This document shows, one piece after another, positions 34,280 through 42,658 of a stretch of DNA of 64,000 nt. The translations under genes were made by a program, and so were the position numbers. This DNA comes from JAFGBM01 sp964610155 (GTDB taxonomy: Bacteria > Actinomycetota > Actinomycetes > Actinomycetales > Demequinaceae). The stretch spans positions 317,007 to 381,006 of the forward strand of contig CAZSUY010000001.1 of assembly GCA_964610155.1 (NCBI GenBank). Reading direction: 5' to 3'. The notes beneath the pieces were generated by a model. It saw only the letters and a program-made list of their open reading frames with translations. It was not told where the DNA came from and made no database searches. Within the stretch, counting starts at the first letter, position 1, and the number at the start of each line of letters is the position of its first letter.

Positions 34280-34768
34280 ATGAGCGACACAACGGGAAAG
34301 ACCCGTCTCGATCACGAAGGGGACGAGGCCGCGGATTTCCTCGAGGAGTTTCTCGACATCATCGACATGGATGGCGACATTGACATTTCCGTGGAGGCCG
34401 GACGAGCCAAGGTGGCGATCGTGCCTCCAGAAGCGCCGAGCACCGACCTCAAGCGACTCGTCGGTCCCGACGGAGAGGTGCTTGAGGCGCTTCAGGATCT
34501 GACGCGTCTGGCGGTTCAGACCGAGACGGGTGAGATGAGTCGTCTGATGCTGGACATCGCGGAGTACCGCGTCGGCCAGAGGATCAGGCTTGAGGAGCTC
34601 GGGCGCGAAGCCGTCGCGAAGGTCAAGGCCGACGGCGCCCCGGTCGCCCTGAAGCCGATGAACTCCTTCGAGCGCAAGGTTGTCCATGATGTTGTTCTGG
34701 CTGGGGGACTAACGAGCGAGTCCGAGGGCGAGGAACCCGAACGCTACGTTGTCGTTAAGTCGGCCTAA
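34280..34768 (+). CDS. jag: RNA-binding protein Jag/KhpB (KH-R3H)
   Basis: A 162-residue protein with a KH domain (about 15-90; LIGPDGEVLEALQ-like, here LVGPDGEVLEALQDLTRLAV) and a C-terminal R3H region containing RIRLEELGREAVAKVKADG and MNSFERKVVHDVV. There is no N-terminal Jag domain, as usual in actinobacteria. KhpB binds RNA and influences cell size in other bacteria. Start ATG 34280. A parS site begins directly after its stop. Confidence 0.92.
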   Translation: MSDTTGKTRLDHEGDEAADFLEEFLDIIDMDGDIDISVEAGRAKVAIVPPEAPSTDLKRLVGPDGEVLEALQDLTRLAVQTETGEMSRLMLDIAEYRVGQRIRLEELGREAVAKVKADGAPVALKPMNSFERKVVHDVVLAGGLTSESEGEEPERYVVVKSA

Positions 34769-34784
34769 CGTTTCACGTGAAACA
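34769..34784. promoter_or_regulatory. parS centromere site 1
   Basis: CGTTTCACGTGAAACA matches 15 of 16 bases of the B. subtilis consensus TGTTTCACGTGAAACA. It lies between jag and rsmG, about 2 kb from parB. ParB is expected to load here and spread. Confidence 0.93.
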
Positions 34785-34805
34785 TCACAAAGGAACGACT
34801 CGGAT

Positions 34806-35489
34806 ATGCGCATCGACGGGGCCTCCGGGATTGACCCCCTGACGGGTGATCCCCGGGTTGCGGCGTTCTTTGGGGAGCGCTTCGAGGCCGTGGAGGCGTT
34901 TGATGCACTCCTTCGTGAACACGGAGTCGAACAAGGCCTCATCGGGCCCAACGAGGTCGGTCGGCTCTGGGAACGACATCTGCTGAATTCCGCTGCGGTT
35001 GTGCCCTTCCTTCCCGACGGACCCATGGCGGATGTCGGGTCGGGAGCAGGCCTCCCTGGCCTCGTGGTCGCGGCGATGGAACCGGAGCGCGACATCGTTC
35101 TAATCGAGCCTATGGAGCGTCGCGTAGCGTGGCTTGAGGAGGCCGTATCGAGGCTGGGTCTGGAGCGGGTTAGGGTGATCCGGGCGAGGGCGGAGGAGGC
35201 TCAAGGTCGGGTACAGGTTGTCTCCGTCATCGCGAGGGCAGTGGCTCCGATTTCCAGGCTTGTCCCATGGTGTGCATCGCTGCTTTCTGAAAACGGCGTC
35301 ATGCTTCTACTCAAGGGTCGGGCGGCACAGGCGGAGGTAGGGGCGGCGGAGAATGTGTTGAAGAGGGAGGGGTTCTATGCGGAGGTGATCGAGGCGATGA
35401 CGCTCAGCGGCCTTGAGCCCGCGAGGGTCGTGCGTCTCAGTCGCGACCGTCTGGTTGGATCGGGCGGTCGGTTGCGGCTAGAGTCGTAG
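34806..35489 (+). CDS. rsmG: 16S rRNA (guanine-N7)-methyltransferase RsmG
   Basis: A 227-residue SAM-dependent methyltransferase (GidB) modifying G527 of 16S rRNA. Motifs: VGRLWERHLLNSAAVVPFL, the SAM-binding MADVGSGAGLPGLVVA, and VSVIARAVAPISRL. ATG 34806 is preferred; the frame extends upstream through the parS palindrome, but with no usable start there. Loss of this methylation gives low-level streptomycin resistance in other species. It is flanked by the two parS sites. Confidence 0.94.
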   Translation: MRIDGASGIDPLTGDPRVAAFFGERFEAVEAFDALLREHGVEQGLIGPNEVGRLWERHLLNSAAVVPFLPDGPMADVGSGAGLPGLVVAAMEPERDIVLIEPMERRVAWLEEAVSRLGLERVRVIRARAEEAQGRVQVVSVIARAVAPISRLVPWCASLLSENGVMLLLKGRAAQAEVGAAENVLKREGFYAEVIEAMTLSGLEPARVVRLSRDRLVGSGGRLRLES

Positions 35490-35541
35490 CCCCGAGGAGG
35501 CGTGGGGGAGCACCGGCGAATCCACGGTGATTGCGGGAACA

Positions 35542-35557
35542 GGTTTCACGTGAAACA
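35542..35557. promoter_or_regulatory. parS centromere site 2
   Basis: GGTTTCACGTGAAACA is a 15/16 match to the parS consensus, in the rsmG-parA gap, 46 bp before the parA start. Together with site 1 it brackets rsmG at a spacing of about 770 bp. Confidence 0.93.
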
Positions 35558-35603
35558 TTGGCGATATTGGCGAGCAGGGTGAGTCCACAAGCGAGGAGCA
35601 TGG

Positions 35604-36563
35604 GTGAGCGAAGAGGCGAAGCTCGGCGCCAACAGTGCGACCAGGAGAGTGATGGATAGAGGCGACGCATTCTCAGGCGTCCACGCCGACGACGACAGCC
35701 CCCTGGCACGGGAGATGCTCGAAACCGAGCGTGCCCGCAGAAGCCTTGAGGCGGCGACGTTTCCCTTGCCGGTCGAGACGAGGGTCATCACCGTCGCCAA
35801 CCAGAAGGGTGGTGTTGGGAAGACCACGACGAGCGTCAACGTCGCAGCGGCCCTTGCCTCCAAGGGGGCGAAGGTCCTGGTTGTCGATTCGGATCCTCAG
35901 GGGAACGCCTCCACCGCGTTGGGTGTTATTCACACCAGCGGGACCCCATCCATCTACGAGGTGATACTGGGCGGGCGCCGCCTGGCAGAGGTCATGGCAC
36001 CGTGCCCTGACCTTTCCTCCCTCTTCTGCGTGCCCGCGACGATCGATCTTGCCGGTGCTGATATCGAGCTCGTAAATGTCATGCGGAGGGAGTTCCGGCT
36101 CCAGGATGCGCTTGAGGAGTTTCTGGCGAGCGAGGGCCGCGATTTCCATTACGTGTTCATTGACTGCCCGCCGAGCCTGGGCCTTCTCACGTTGAATGCG
36201 ATGGTGGTCGCCGGGGAGATCCTCATTCCCATCCAATGTGAGTATTACGCCCTCGAGGGACTGACCCAGTTGATCCGCACGATCGATATGGTCCGCAAGC
36301 ACCTCAACCCAAGAATTCGCGTCTCGACCATCGTCCTGACGATGTACGACGGGCGGACGAATCTTGCGCGGGACGTGGCCTATGAGGTTCGTACGCATTT
36401 CCCCGATGAGACCGTGGAGATCGCCGCTCCCCGGTCGATTCGCGTCTCGGAGGCCCCGTCCTTCGGCCAGACAGTCATCACCCATGACGCCCACTCCACC
36501 GGAGCGGTGGCGTACCTGGGAATCGCCAAGGAGATTGCCGAGCGGGGAGGACTGGCCCGATGA
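35604..36563 (+). CDS. parA: Chromosome-partitioning ATPase ParA (Soj)
   Basis: A 319-residue deviant Walker ATPase that moves ParB-parS complexes. After a polar N-terminal extension of about 50 residues come VITVANQKGGVGKTTTSVNV (deviant Walker A), VLVVDSDPQGNASTALG, FIDCPPSLGLLTLNAM, and IPIQCEYYALEGLTQLIRTI. Start GTG 35604 has GAGGAG upstream. It overlaps parB by 4 bp. Confidence 0.96.
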   Translation: MSEEAKLGANSATRRVMDRGDAFSGVHADDDSPLAREMLETERARRSLEAATFPLPVETRVITVANQKGGVGKTTTSVNVAAALASKGAKVLVVDSDPQGNASTALGVIHTSGTPSIYEVILGGRRLAEVMAPCPDLSSLFCVPATIDLAGADIELVNVMRREFRLQDALEEFLASEGRDFHYVFIDCPPSLGLLTLNAMVVAGEILIPIQCEYYALEGLTQLIRTIDMVRKHLNPRIRVSTIVLTMYDGRTNLARDVAYEVRTHFPDETVEIAAPRSIRVSEAPSFGQTVITHDAHSTGAVAYLGIAKEIAERGGLAR

Positions 36564-37528
36564 GCGCACAGAGAAGGGGCCTTGGACGGGGGCTGGGGGC
36601 ACTCATTCCGATAGAGGCGATGACCGAGCGACCGAGCGACGTCTTCTTCACCCCGACGGATGGGGCTCGCCACAGGAGGCCCGGCGAGGACCTAGGACTG
36701 TTGCCGGTTCCGGGCGCGACCTTCGCGTACCTCGACATCGACGAGATCGTCCCTAATCCGCGTCAACCCCGGACCGCGTTTGACGAGGACTCCCTGGCGG
36801 AACTCGTCGGCTCCGTCAGGGAGGTAGGAATCCTTCAACCGATCGTCGTGCGACCACATCAGTCGGGAGCGGGATACGAACTCATCATGGGAGAGCGGAG
36901 GCTCCGAGCGGCAAAAACCGCCGAGCTCAAGTCAATCCCTGCCATTATCCGCAATACGGATGATACGGACATGTTGCGCGATGCGTTGGTAGAGAACCTC
37001 CACCGATCGGAGCTCAACCCCCTTGAAGAGGCGGCGGCATACCAACAGCTACTCGACGATTTTGGAATCACACACGAGCAACTGGCCGAGAGGCTTTCCC
37101 TCTCACGCCCCCAGATCACCAACACCCTGCGGCTCCTCAAGCTCCCACCCCTCATCCAGCGAAGGGTCGCGGCAGGGGTGCTGAGCGCCGGTCATGCCCG
37201 GGCGATTCTGGGCTTGAGTGATCAGGCCAAGATGGAACAGCTCGCCCAGCGAATCGTGGCCGAGGGGCTGTCGGTGCGCGTAACGGAGGAGGCTGTCGCC
37301 CTAGGCATTACTACAAAGCAACCCCGAAAGTCGGCCAGAGCCAGGGGGAAGGCCGGCGCCCTGGATGAAGTGGGAGTCCGGCTGGGAGATCGCCTGGACA
37401 CCCGAGTGAAGATCGAGCTCGGGCAGGCTAAGGGCAAGATCGTCATCGAATTTGCAAGCGTCGAGGACCTGGGCAGGATCGTCGAGATCATCGACCCAAC
37501 AAGTCACGGGAGCCAGCGGAAGGCCTAG
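36560..37528 (+). CDS. parB: Chromosome-partitioning CTPase/DNA-binding protein ParB
   Basis: A 322-residue protein that binds parS and slides as a CTP-dependent clamp. The N-terminus RGLGRGLGALIP is the ParA-stimulating motif. The CTP-binding domain has VPNPRQPRTAF and the GERRLRAAK box; DNA binding uses the helix-turn-helix region ITHEQLAERLSLSRPQITNT; the C-terminal dimerisation domain is present. Its two probable targets lie 1-1.8 kb upstream. Confidence 0.96.
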   Translation: MSAQRRGLGRGLGALIPIEAMTERPSDVFFTPTDGARHRRPGEDLGLLPVPGATFAYLDIDEIVPNPRQPRTAFDEDSLAELVGSVREVGILQPIVVRPHQSGAGYELIMGERRLRAAKTAELKSIPAIIRNTDDTDMLRDALVENLHRSELNPLEEAAAYQQLLDDFGITHEQLAERLSLSRPQITNTLRLLKLPPLIQRRVAAGVLSAGHARAILGLSDQAKMEQLAQRIVAEGLSVRVTEEAVALGITTKQPRKSARARGKAGALDEVGVRLGDRLDTRVKIELGQAKGKIVIEFASVEDLGRIVEIIDPTSHGSQRKA

Positions 37529-37537
37529 TCCCGTTTG

Positions 37538-38470
37538 CTACACCTTTTGGGCAAGCCCGACGATCTCCTTGTACACGTCGGCGAGGTCACGGCCGGAGGC
37601 CTCGATCGCCTGGGGGAAGAGCGAGGTCTCCGTCATTCCCGGGGAGACATTGACATCAAGGAGTTGAGGGGTGCCCGTCGTATCGAGGATGAGGTCGACG
37701 CGGGAGAGGTGACGAAGGGTGAGGACCCGGTGAACATCGAGGGCGGCCTGGGTCACAGTTTTGGCCTGGCGCGAATTGAGCCTTGCGGGGGCGAAGTACT
37801 CCGTGCGTCCGGGGTTGTATCGGGCGTCGTAGTCGTAGTTTCCTTCCGTAACGATCTCGACAGCCGGAAGTGCATAGGCGGTATCCCCATCGCCCACGAC
37901 CGATATTGCGATTTCGATACCGGTGATGGCCTTTTCGACGAGGGCGACATCGTCATAGGCGAAGCAGTCGACCATCGCCCGCGGGAGGTCCTCCCGCGTC
38001 GTCACCGTCGCCACCCCAAGGGCGGAGCCTCCTCGTGTGGGCTTGACGACGAGGGGAAGGCCGAGCCGATCTACCATTGCGTCGAGCACATTGTCGGCAC
38101 CGAGCTCGCGGAACAGGCTGGCGGGGAGGGTGACGTGGTCAGGGGTGGCGAGGCCTGCCTTGTGGGCGACCGTCTTGGCGATGGGCTTCGACCAAGCGAC
38201 ACGAGCGGAACGGGGATCGGTGCCGATGTACGTTACTCCGCACATCTCGAGGACGTCTTGGAGCGCACCGTCCTCTCCGGAGGCACCATGAAGGAGGGGC
38301 CACACGATGGTGTCAGAGAGGGAGCGCAGGAAGGGGACGAGGGAGGAATCGACGTCGCGGACCTCGGCCTTGATTCCGACGCCGCGAAGGGCCTCGGCTA
38401 CGCGCCTTCCAGATCGGATAGAGACATCGCGTTCGTGCGAGAGGCCACCCGCGAGGATCAGGACGTCCAT
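37538..38470 (-). CDS. ddl: D-alanine--D-alanine ligase
   Basis: A 310-residue ATP-grasp enzyme making the D-Ala-D-Ala end of the peptidoglycan stem. Motifs: LAGGLSHERDVSIRSGR, WPLLHGASGEDGALQ, PLVVKPTRGGSALGV (ATP loop), and LLDVNVSPGMTETSLFP (metal ligands). The second motif has HGASGEDG where many enzymes have HGxxGEDG, so it is intact. Start ATG 38470 has GGAGGAA immediately upstream. It converges on parB with 9 bp between the stops. Confidence 0.9.
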   Translation of the reverse strand: MDVLILAGGLSHERDVSIRSGRRVAEALRGVGIKAEVRDVDSSLVPFLRSLSDTIVWPLLHGASGEDGALQDVLEMCGVTYIGTDPRSARVAWSKPIAKTVAHKAGLATPDHVTLPASLFRELGADNVLDAMVDRLGLPLVVKPTRGGSALGVATVTTREDLPRAMVDCFAYDDVALVEKAITGIEIAISVVGDGDTAYALPAVEIVTEGNYDYDARYNPGRTEYFAPARLNSRQAKTVTQAALDVHRVLTLRHLSRVDLILDTTGTPQLLDVNVSPGMTETSLFPQAIEASGRDLADVYKEIVGLAQKV

Positions 38471-38496
38471 GGTTCCTCCTTCTATCGGATGAGTCG

Positions 38497-39798
38497 CTAG
38501 GCAAGATCGGGGGCGGGAAATGAGACGGTGTCGGGACCAGGCTGTCTACCGGTTCCGAAGGTTCGAACGAGGTCGAGTTCGGCATCGATGACGCCGGCAA
38601 GCCGACGGATGCCCTCCTGGATACGTTCTGGGGTGGGGTAGCAGTATGAAAGACGCATATGGTCGGCGCCCTGTCCGTGATAGAAGAACGCCGTGCCAGG
38701 AACGTAGGCCACGCGGGCCGTCACGGCCCTCGGCAGCATCGACTTGGAGTCGAGGCCCTCGGGTAACTGCACCCAGGTGTAGAAGCCCCCGGCCGGTACG
38801 TTCCAGGAAGCCTGTGGGATGTGTTCATTGAGGGCGGAGATCATCGCATCGCGACGCTCTCGATATTGCTCGCGGAAGGCCTTGATCTGCCCAAGCCAGT
38901 CGTAGTGATCGAGATACGTCGAGATAGCGAATTGGGAGGCATGCGAGGGACAAAGGATGGCCGACTCCGAGGCCAGGACGAGTTTTTCCCTGATCGCGTG
39001 GGGAGCGACCGCCCATCCGATTCTGAAACCAGGAGCGAGGGTCTTCGAGAAGGATCCGAGGTAAATCACACCGTCTTCGTTGAGGGAGCGTATGGCCGGG
39101 ATCGGTTCGGAGTCGAATCCGAGGAGACCATAGGGGTTGTCCTCGACGATGAGAACCCCGTAGCGGTGGGCGATTTCCAAAATCTGAACTCGCCGCTCCT
39201 CAGCGAGGGTCACGCCGGCCGGATTATGGAAGTTAGGCACGACATACAGCAACTTCGCACGGCGACCATCGGTCTTGAGGCGGGCGAAAGCGTTCTCCAG
39301 TTCGGAAGGGATTAGCCCATTGGCGTCCATGGGGACGTGAACGACATCCGCCTCGTAGGCGCGGAAGACGCCAAGGGCGCCCACATACGAAGGTGATTCC
39401 GTCACGACAACATCACCGGGATCGAGGAAGATCCTGGCGACCAAATCGAGGGCCTGCTGAGAGCCCGTGGTAACGACGATGTCGTCGGGATGGGCCGTGA
39501 TGCCCTCTAGGCGCATGACGTCCAGGATCTGCTCTCGCAGGACCTCGTCGCCCTGCCCGGATCCGTACTGGAGGGCGACTTCACCCCGTTCGATGATGAG
39601 TCTTTTAAGGAGTTCCCCGATCTCTTCGAGGGGAAGCCCGCCGATGTAGGGCATTCCGCCCGCAAGCGAAACAACCTCGGGGCGATTGGCGACGGCGAAG
39701 AGGGCCCTGATCTCAGAGGACCGCATGGCGAGGGCGCGGGAGGCATACGACTCGAGCCAGGGATCGAGTCGGGTTCCTTCTTTCTCGGAGCCGCCCAT
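38497..39798 (-). CDS. PLP-dependent class I/II aminotransferase
   Basis: A 433-residue aminotransferase of the group that includes LysN and MocR-type catalytic domains. Visible are MRSSEIRALFAVANRPEVVS, SLAGGMPYIGGLP, TTGSQQALDLVARIFLDPGD, PNFHNPAGVTL, VEDNPYGLLGF, and the lysine motif YLGSFSKTLAPGFRIGW, which carries the PLP Lys. No DNA-binding domain is present. A homolog lies next to parB-ddl in several actinobacteria, but its in vivo amino-acid substrate is uncertain. Confidence 0.86.
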   Translation of the reverse strand: MGGSEKEGTRLDPWLESYASRALAMRSSEIRALFAVANRPEVVSLAGGMPYIGGLPLEEIGELLKRLIIERGEVALQYGSGQGDEVLREQILDVMRLEGITAHPDDIVVTTGSQQALDLVARIFLDPGDVVVTESPSYVGALGVFRAYEADVVHVPMDANGLIPSELENAFARLKTDGRRAKLLYVVPNFHNPAGVTLAEERRVQILEIAHRYGVLIVEDNPYGLLGFDSEPIPAIRSLNEDGVIYLGSFSKTLAPGFRIGWAVAPHAIREKLVLASESAILCPSHASQFAISTYLDHYDWLGQIKAFREQYRERRDAMISALNEHIPQASWNVPAGGFYTWVQLPEGLDSKSMLPRAVTARVAYVPGTAFFYHGQGADHMRLSYCYPTPERIQEGIRRLAGVIDAELDLVRTFGTGRQPGPDTVSFPAPDLA

Positions 39799-39850
39799 GC
39801 GCGACAGTCTCTCACGTTCAAGGAGGGACCGGCATCAAGCGGTCAGGAGG

Positions 39851-41284
39851 TCACCGAATGAGTTCGCGGATCCTCTTTTCGAGGGAAGGCTTCTTCTGGG
39901 GGCCCACGACAGAGGTGACGATCCCTCCATCGCGAATGAAGATGATAGTGGGGAGGCTGGAGACGGCATACTCGGCGGCGAGCGTGGGGTTGGCATCGGC
40001 ATCGACCTTGACGATCTTGATCTTGCCGGCGTACTCCTGGGCCAGCTCATCGAGGATCTGAGAGAGCGCACGGCAGGGGGCGCACCAGGAGGCCCAGAAG
40101 TCCACGACGACGGGTAGATCGGAGCGGAGGGCCTCTGCCTCAAATGACGAGTCAGTGGCATCGACGGGGTTGGCGAGGATCGTGGGGTTGAACGTCCTCA
40201 GGCGGGGTTTGGCAGGAGAGGCGACCTTTGAGGTCGGGACGGGGGCCTCCACAGGGACGGGGGCCTCCACAGGGACGGGGGCCTCCACAGGGACGGGGTC
40301 ATCGACCGGAACGGGGGCCTTCACGGGGACGGGGGCCTTCACGGGGGCGGCCTCCTCAATGGTGTCGAGATAGCGCTGGGCATCGAGCGAGGCGGCGCAA
40401 CCCGACCCGGCAGCAGTGATCGCCTGACGGTAGCGGCTGTCGACAAGATCCCCGCAGGCGAATACCCCCTCGATGTTGGTGGCTGTCGTCCGATCATGGA
40501 CCAGGACGTATCCGGAGACGCTCGTGTCGACGACGCTCTTGACGAGTTCGGAGCGTGGGTCGTGGCCAATGGCGACGAAGAGTCCATCGACCTCAAGCGT
40601 GCGTGGGGTTCCTGTCTTGACATTCCGGACGCGCACGCCCGTGAGTTTGTCGTCCCCATCGAGGCCGACGATTTCGGAGTTCCAGACAAACTCGATCTTG
40701 GGGTTCGCCTGAGCCCGATCGGCCATGATCTTGGAGGCACGGAGGGAGTCGCGCCGATGGATGAGATAGACGCTGGATGCGAATCGGGTCAGGAAGGTCG
40801 CCTCCTCGATGGCGCTGTCCCCACCACCGACGACCGCGACGGCTTGGTCACGGTAGAAGAATCCATCGCAGGTTGCGCACCACGAGACACCCCGACCGGA
40901 TAGACGTTTTTCGTCCTCGAGCCCCAACTCACGATAGGCGGATCCCATCGCGAGGATGACGGCTTGGGCTTCGATGACCTTTCCACCACCCGTAGTAATC
41001 GTCTTGATTGGGCCCTCAAGGTTCAAGGCGGTTGCATCGTCGAGCATGACCTCCGCACCGAATCTCTCGGCCTGGGCCTGAAGGCTCGCCATAAGGTCAG
41101 GGCCCTGGACGCCCTCGATGAAGCCGGGAAAGTTCTCGACCTCGGTCGTATTCATAAGAGCGCCACCGGCCGTGACCGATCCGGCGATTACCAGGGGATT
41201 GAGGCCGGCGCGTGCCGAATAGATTGCGGCGGTGTATCCGGCGGGGCCGGAACCGACGATGACGATGGGACGGGTCTCGCTCAC
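39851..41284 (-). CDS. Thioredoxin reductase-thioredoxin fusion protein
   Basis: A single 477-residue polypeptide. Residues 1-320 are an NADPH-dependent FAD thioredoxin reductase with VIVGSGPAGYTAAIYSARAG, the redox-active C136-A-T-C139, GGGDSAIEEA and VFACGDLVD. Residues about 321-372 are a Pro/Val/Glu/Ala linker of six-residue repeats (VEAPVP). Residues about 373-477 are thioredoxin with VVDFWASWCAPCRALSQ, so the active site is WCAPC rather than WCGPC. Start GTG 41284 has AAGGA seven bases upstream. M. leprae is a known precedent for a TrxB-TrxA fusion. The reductase and its substrate are thus tethered. Confidence 0.93.
   Translation of the reverse strand: MSETRPIVIVGSGPAGYTAAIYSARAGLNPLVIAGSVTAGGALMNTTEVENFPGFIEGVQGPDLMASLQAQAERFGAEVMLDDATALNLEGPIKTITTGGGKVIEAQAVILAMGSAYRELGLEDEKRLSGRGVSWCATCDGFFYRDQAVAVVGGGDSAIEEATFLTRFASSVYLIHRRDSLRASKIMADRAQANPKIEFVWNSEIVGLDGDDKLTGVRVRNVKTGTPRTLEVDGLFVAIGHDPRSELVKSVVDTSVSGYVLVHDRTTATNIEGVFACGDLVDSRYRQAITAAGSGCAASLDAQRYLDTIEEAAPVKAPVPVKAPVPVDDPVPVEAPVPVEAPVPVEAPVPTSKVASPAKPRLRTFNPTILANPVDATDSSFEAEALRSDLPVVVDFWASWCAPCRALSQILDELAQEYAGKIKIVKVDADANPTLAAEYAVSSLPTIIFIRDGGIVTSVVGPQKKPSLEKRIRELIR
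40236..40343. repeat. Six tandem copies of an 18-bp unit inside the trxB-trxA fusion
   Basis: The unit GGGACGGGGGCCTCCACA occurs three times exactly (40236-40289), then once more diverged (40290-40307) and twice as a CCTTCACG variant (40308-40343), with a partial copy after it. It is in frame on the minus strand and encodes VEAPVP-type hexapeptides of the interdomain linker. Copy number probably varies between strains. Confidence 0.95.
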
Positions 41285-41384
41285 GATGGAATCCTTGCGG
41301 TCGGTGGCTCGGATAGGGAATCCGATAGGGGCTCGTCGGTCCTAACAGATGATATTCCGGTTCTGTTCCCTAGGGGAGAGGAGG

Positions 41385-42620
41385 CTACAGGTCGGAGGGG
41401 GGTGTCTCGGAGGGGTAGAAGGTGTATTCGGGGTATTCCTGAGGTGGGGGGTTGTTGAGATCCACCGTTGGCACGAACGGACCCGTAAACCACCGAAGAG
41501 CGAAGATCCCCACGATTGACACGACGACGAGGCCTCCCAGGAGGAGCCATGGGGTGGCATCGAATTGCGGACCGGCGAGTGTCCGGTCGCGAGCGCGTTC
41601 GAGGAGCCTTTCGATGTGAGGCGAAGAGGGAAACCGTCGGTGGAGGAATTCAAGTAAAGCCTCGGGGACGGTGGGGACCTCGTCGACGAGGACGAGCTCT
41701 TCCAACTCCGCGAGGCGCCAATCCTCGTCAGCCTCTAAATCTGACTCCAGGGTGTCGACGGCGCTCTCGGAGGGTTCCGCGCCCCGTTCCCGGAGGGCCT
41801 CGATTGCGGCCTCGAGGTCAGTGACAGTCGCTTCCGGTTCGGGAAGTTCAACGACGATGGACGCAAGACGCGGGAAATAGGACTTCTTCAGGGGGAGAGA
41901 CCGAAGAAGCTGGCGGTTCCATGAGGGAAAGACCCGGAAGAGGTCCGTGAGAGAGGGCCGACCGGCGGAATCCGAAACGACAAAGGCCAGGTCTCGCTCG
42001 GCGCGGGTGAGGTCCCGCGGCAAGTCTTCGGCAGAGACTTCGCTCGGGTCCAAACCGGTGACCGCGCGTACGAAGAGGAGGGCGAGAGCGAGGGCGTCGT
42101 CACGCTCGGTGACGTCTCTGATCTTGCGTTGGAGGTTGGTGAGGTTTGCCGCGATGCCGGCTCCGGCCAGGACGACGCGTCCCTGGTTGGTGACAGACAG
42201 TAGTTCCGGCGTGATAGCCCCGTGGCGAAGCCCAAGAGAGGCGGCCGCCTCGACAGCCCGGGCGGCCTCACCGATGAGGGCTCGAGCGACGGGCGTAGGA
42301 ATGATCCGCCGACTGAACAGGTCCGAAAACATGAGGCCCGCTGGTCGCTCGAGAACGACGAAGGGTCGCCCGGCCTCGTCATGGTCGTCGGATTCCAGGA
42401 GGCCGACCTCGATGATCCTGGCGAGTTGAGCGTGGCGAGAGGTGCGGGCTTCGTCGGTAGAGTCTCGGAAGGAGCGACGCGACTGCTCCTCGGCCAGGAG
42501 GATCGTGACAGGGGTATTGAGACGGGTATCCATCGCCAGCCAGGATTCGACCAATGGAAGACCGGATTCGATGGCCGAATCCAGAACGTAGCGATTGGCG
42601 ATAATAAGCCCAGAATTCAC
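41385..42620 (-). CDS. Membrane-anchored pseudokinase downstream of murJ
   Basis: A 411-residue protein with a protein-kinase-like fold in which catalytic elements are lost: the catalytic loop is HGAITPELL instead of HRDxKPxN, the DFG position reads AGAGIA, and VTILLAEE replaces the VAIK lysine region. A charged Glu/Asp-rich segment follows, then one membrane helix at about 365-385 and a short outer tail. In mycobacteria this pseudokinase is fused to MurJ and is bound by FhaA after phosphorylation. Here it is separate, starting 38 bp after murJ. Start GTG 42620 has GGGAG six bases upstream. Confidence 0.85.
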   Translation of the reverse strand: MNSGLIIANRYVLDSAIESGLPLVESWLAMDTRLNTPVTILLAEEQSRRSFRDSTDEARTSRHAQLARIIEVGLLESDDHDEAGRPFVVLERPAGLMFSDLFSRRIIPTPVARALIGEAARAVEAAASLGLRHGAITPELLSVTNQGRVVLAGAGIAANLTNLQRKIRDVTERDDALALALLFVRAVTGLDPSEVSAEDLPRDLTRAERDLAFVVSDSAGRPSLTDLFRVFPSWNRQLLRSLPLKKSYFPRLASIVVELPEPEATVTDLEAAIEALRERGAEPSESAVDTLESDLEADEDWRLAELEELVLVDEVPTVPEALLEFLHRRFPSSPHIERLLERARDRTLAGPQFDATPWLLLGGLVVVSIVGIFALRWFTGPFVPTVDLNNPPPQEYPEYTFYPSETPPSDL

Positions 42621-42658
42621 GCGTTGCTCCCGGAGTGCCGACCCTATGGTGTTCGGGC

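Noticed and set aside
40236..40343. Regular 18-bp repeats considered as a CRISPR array
   Set aside because: Units are contiguous without spacers, are in frame, and encode the linker of the TrxB-TrxA fusion.
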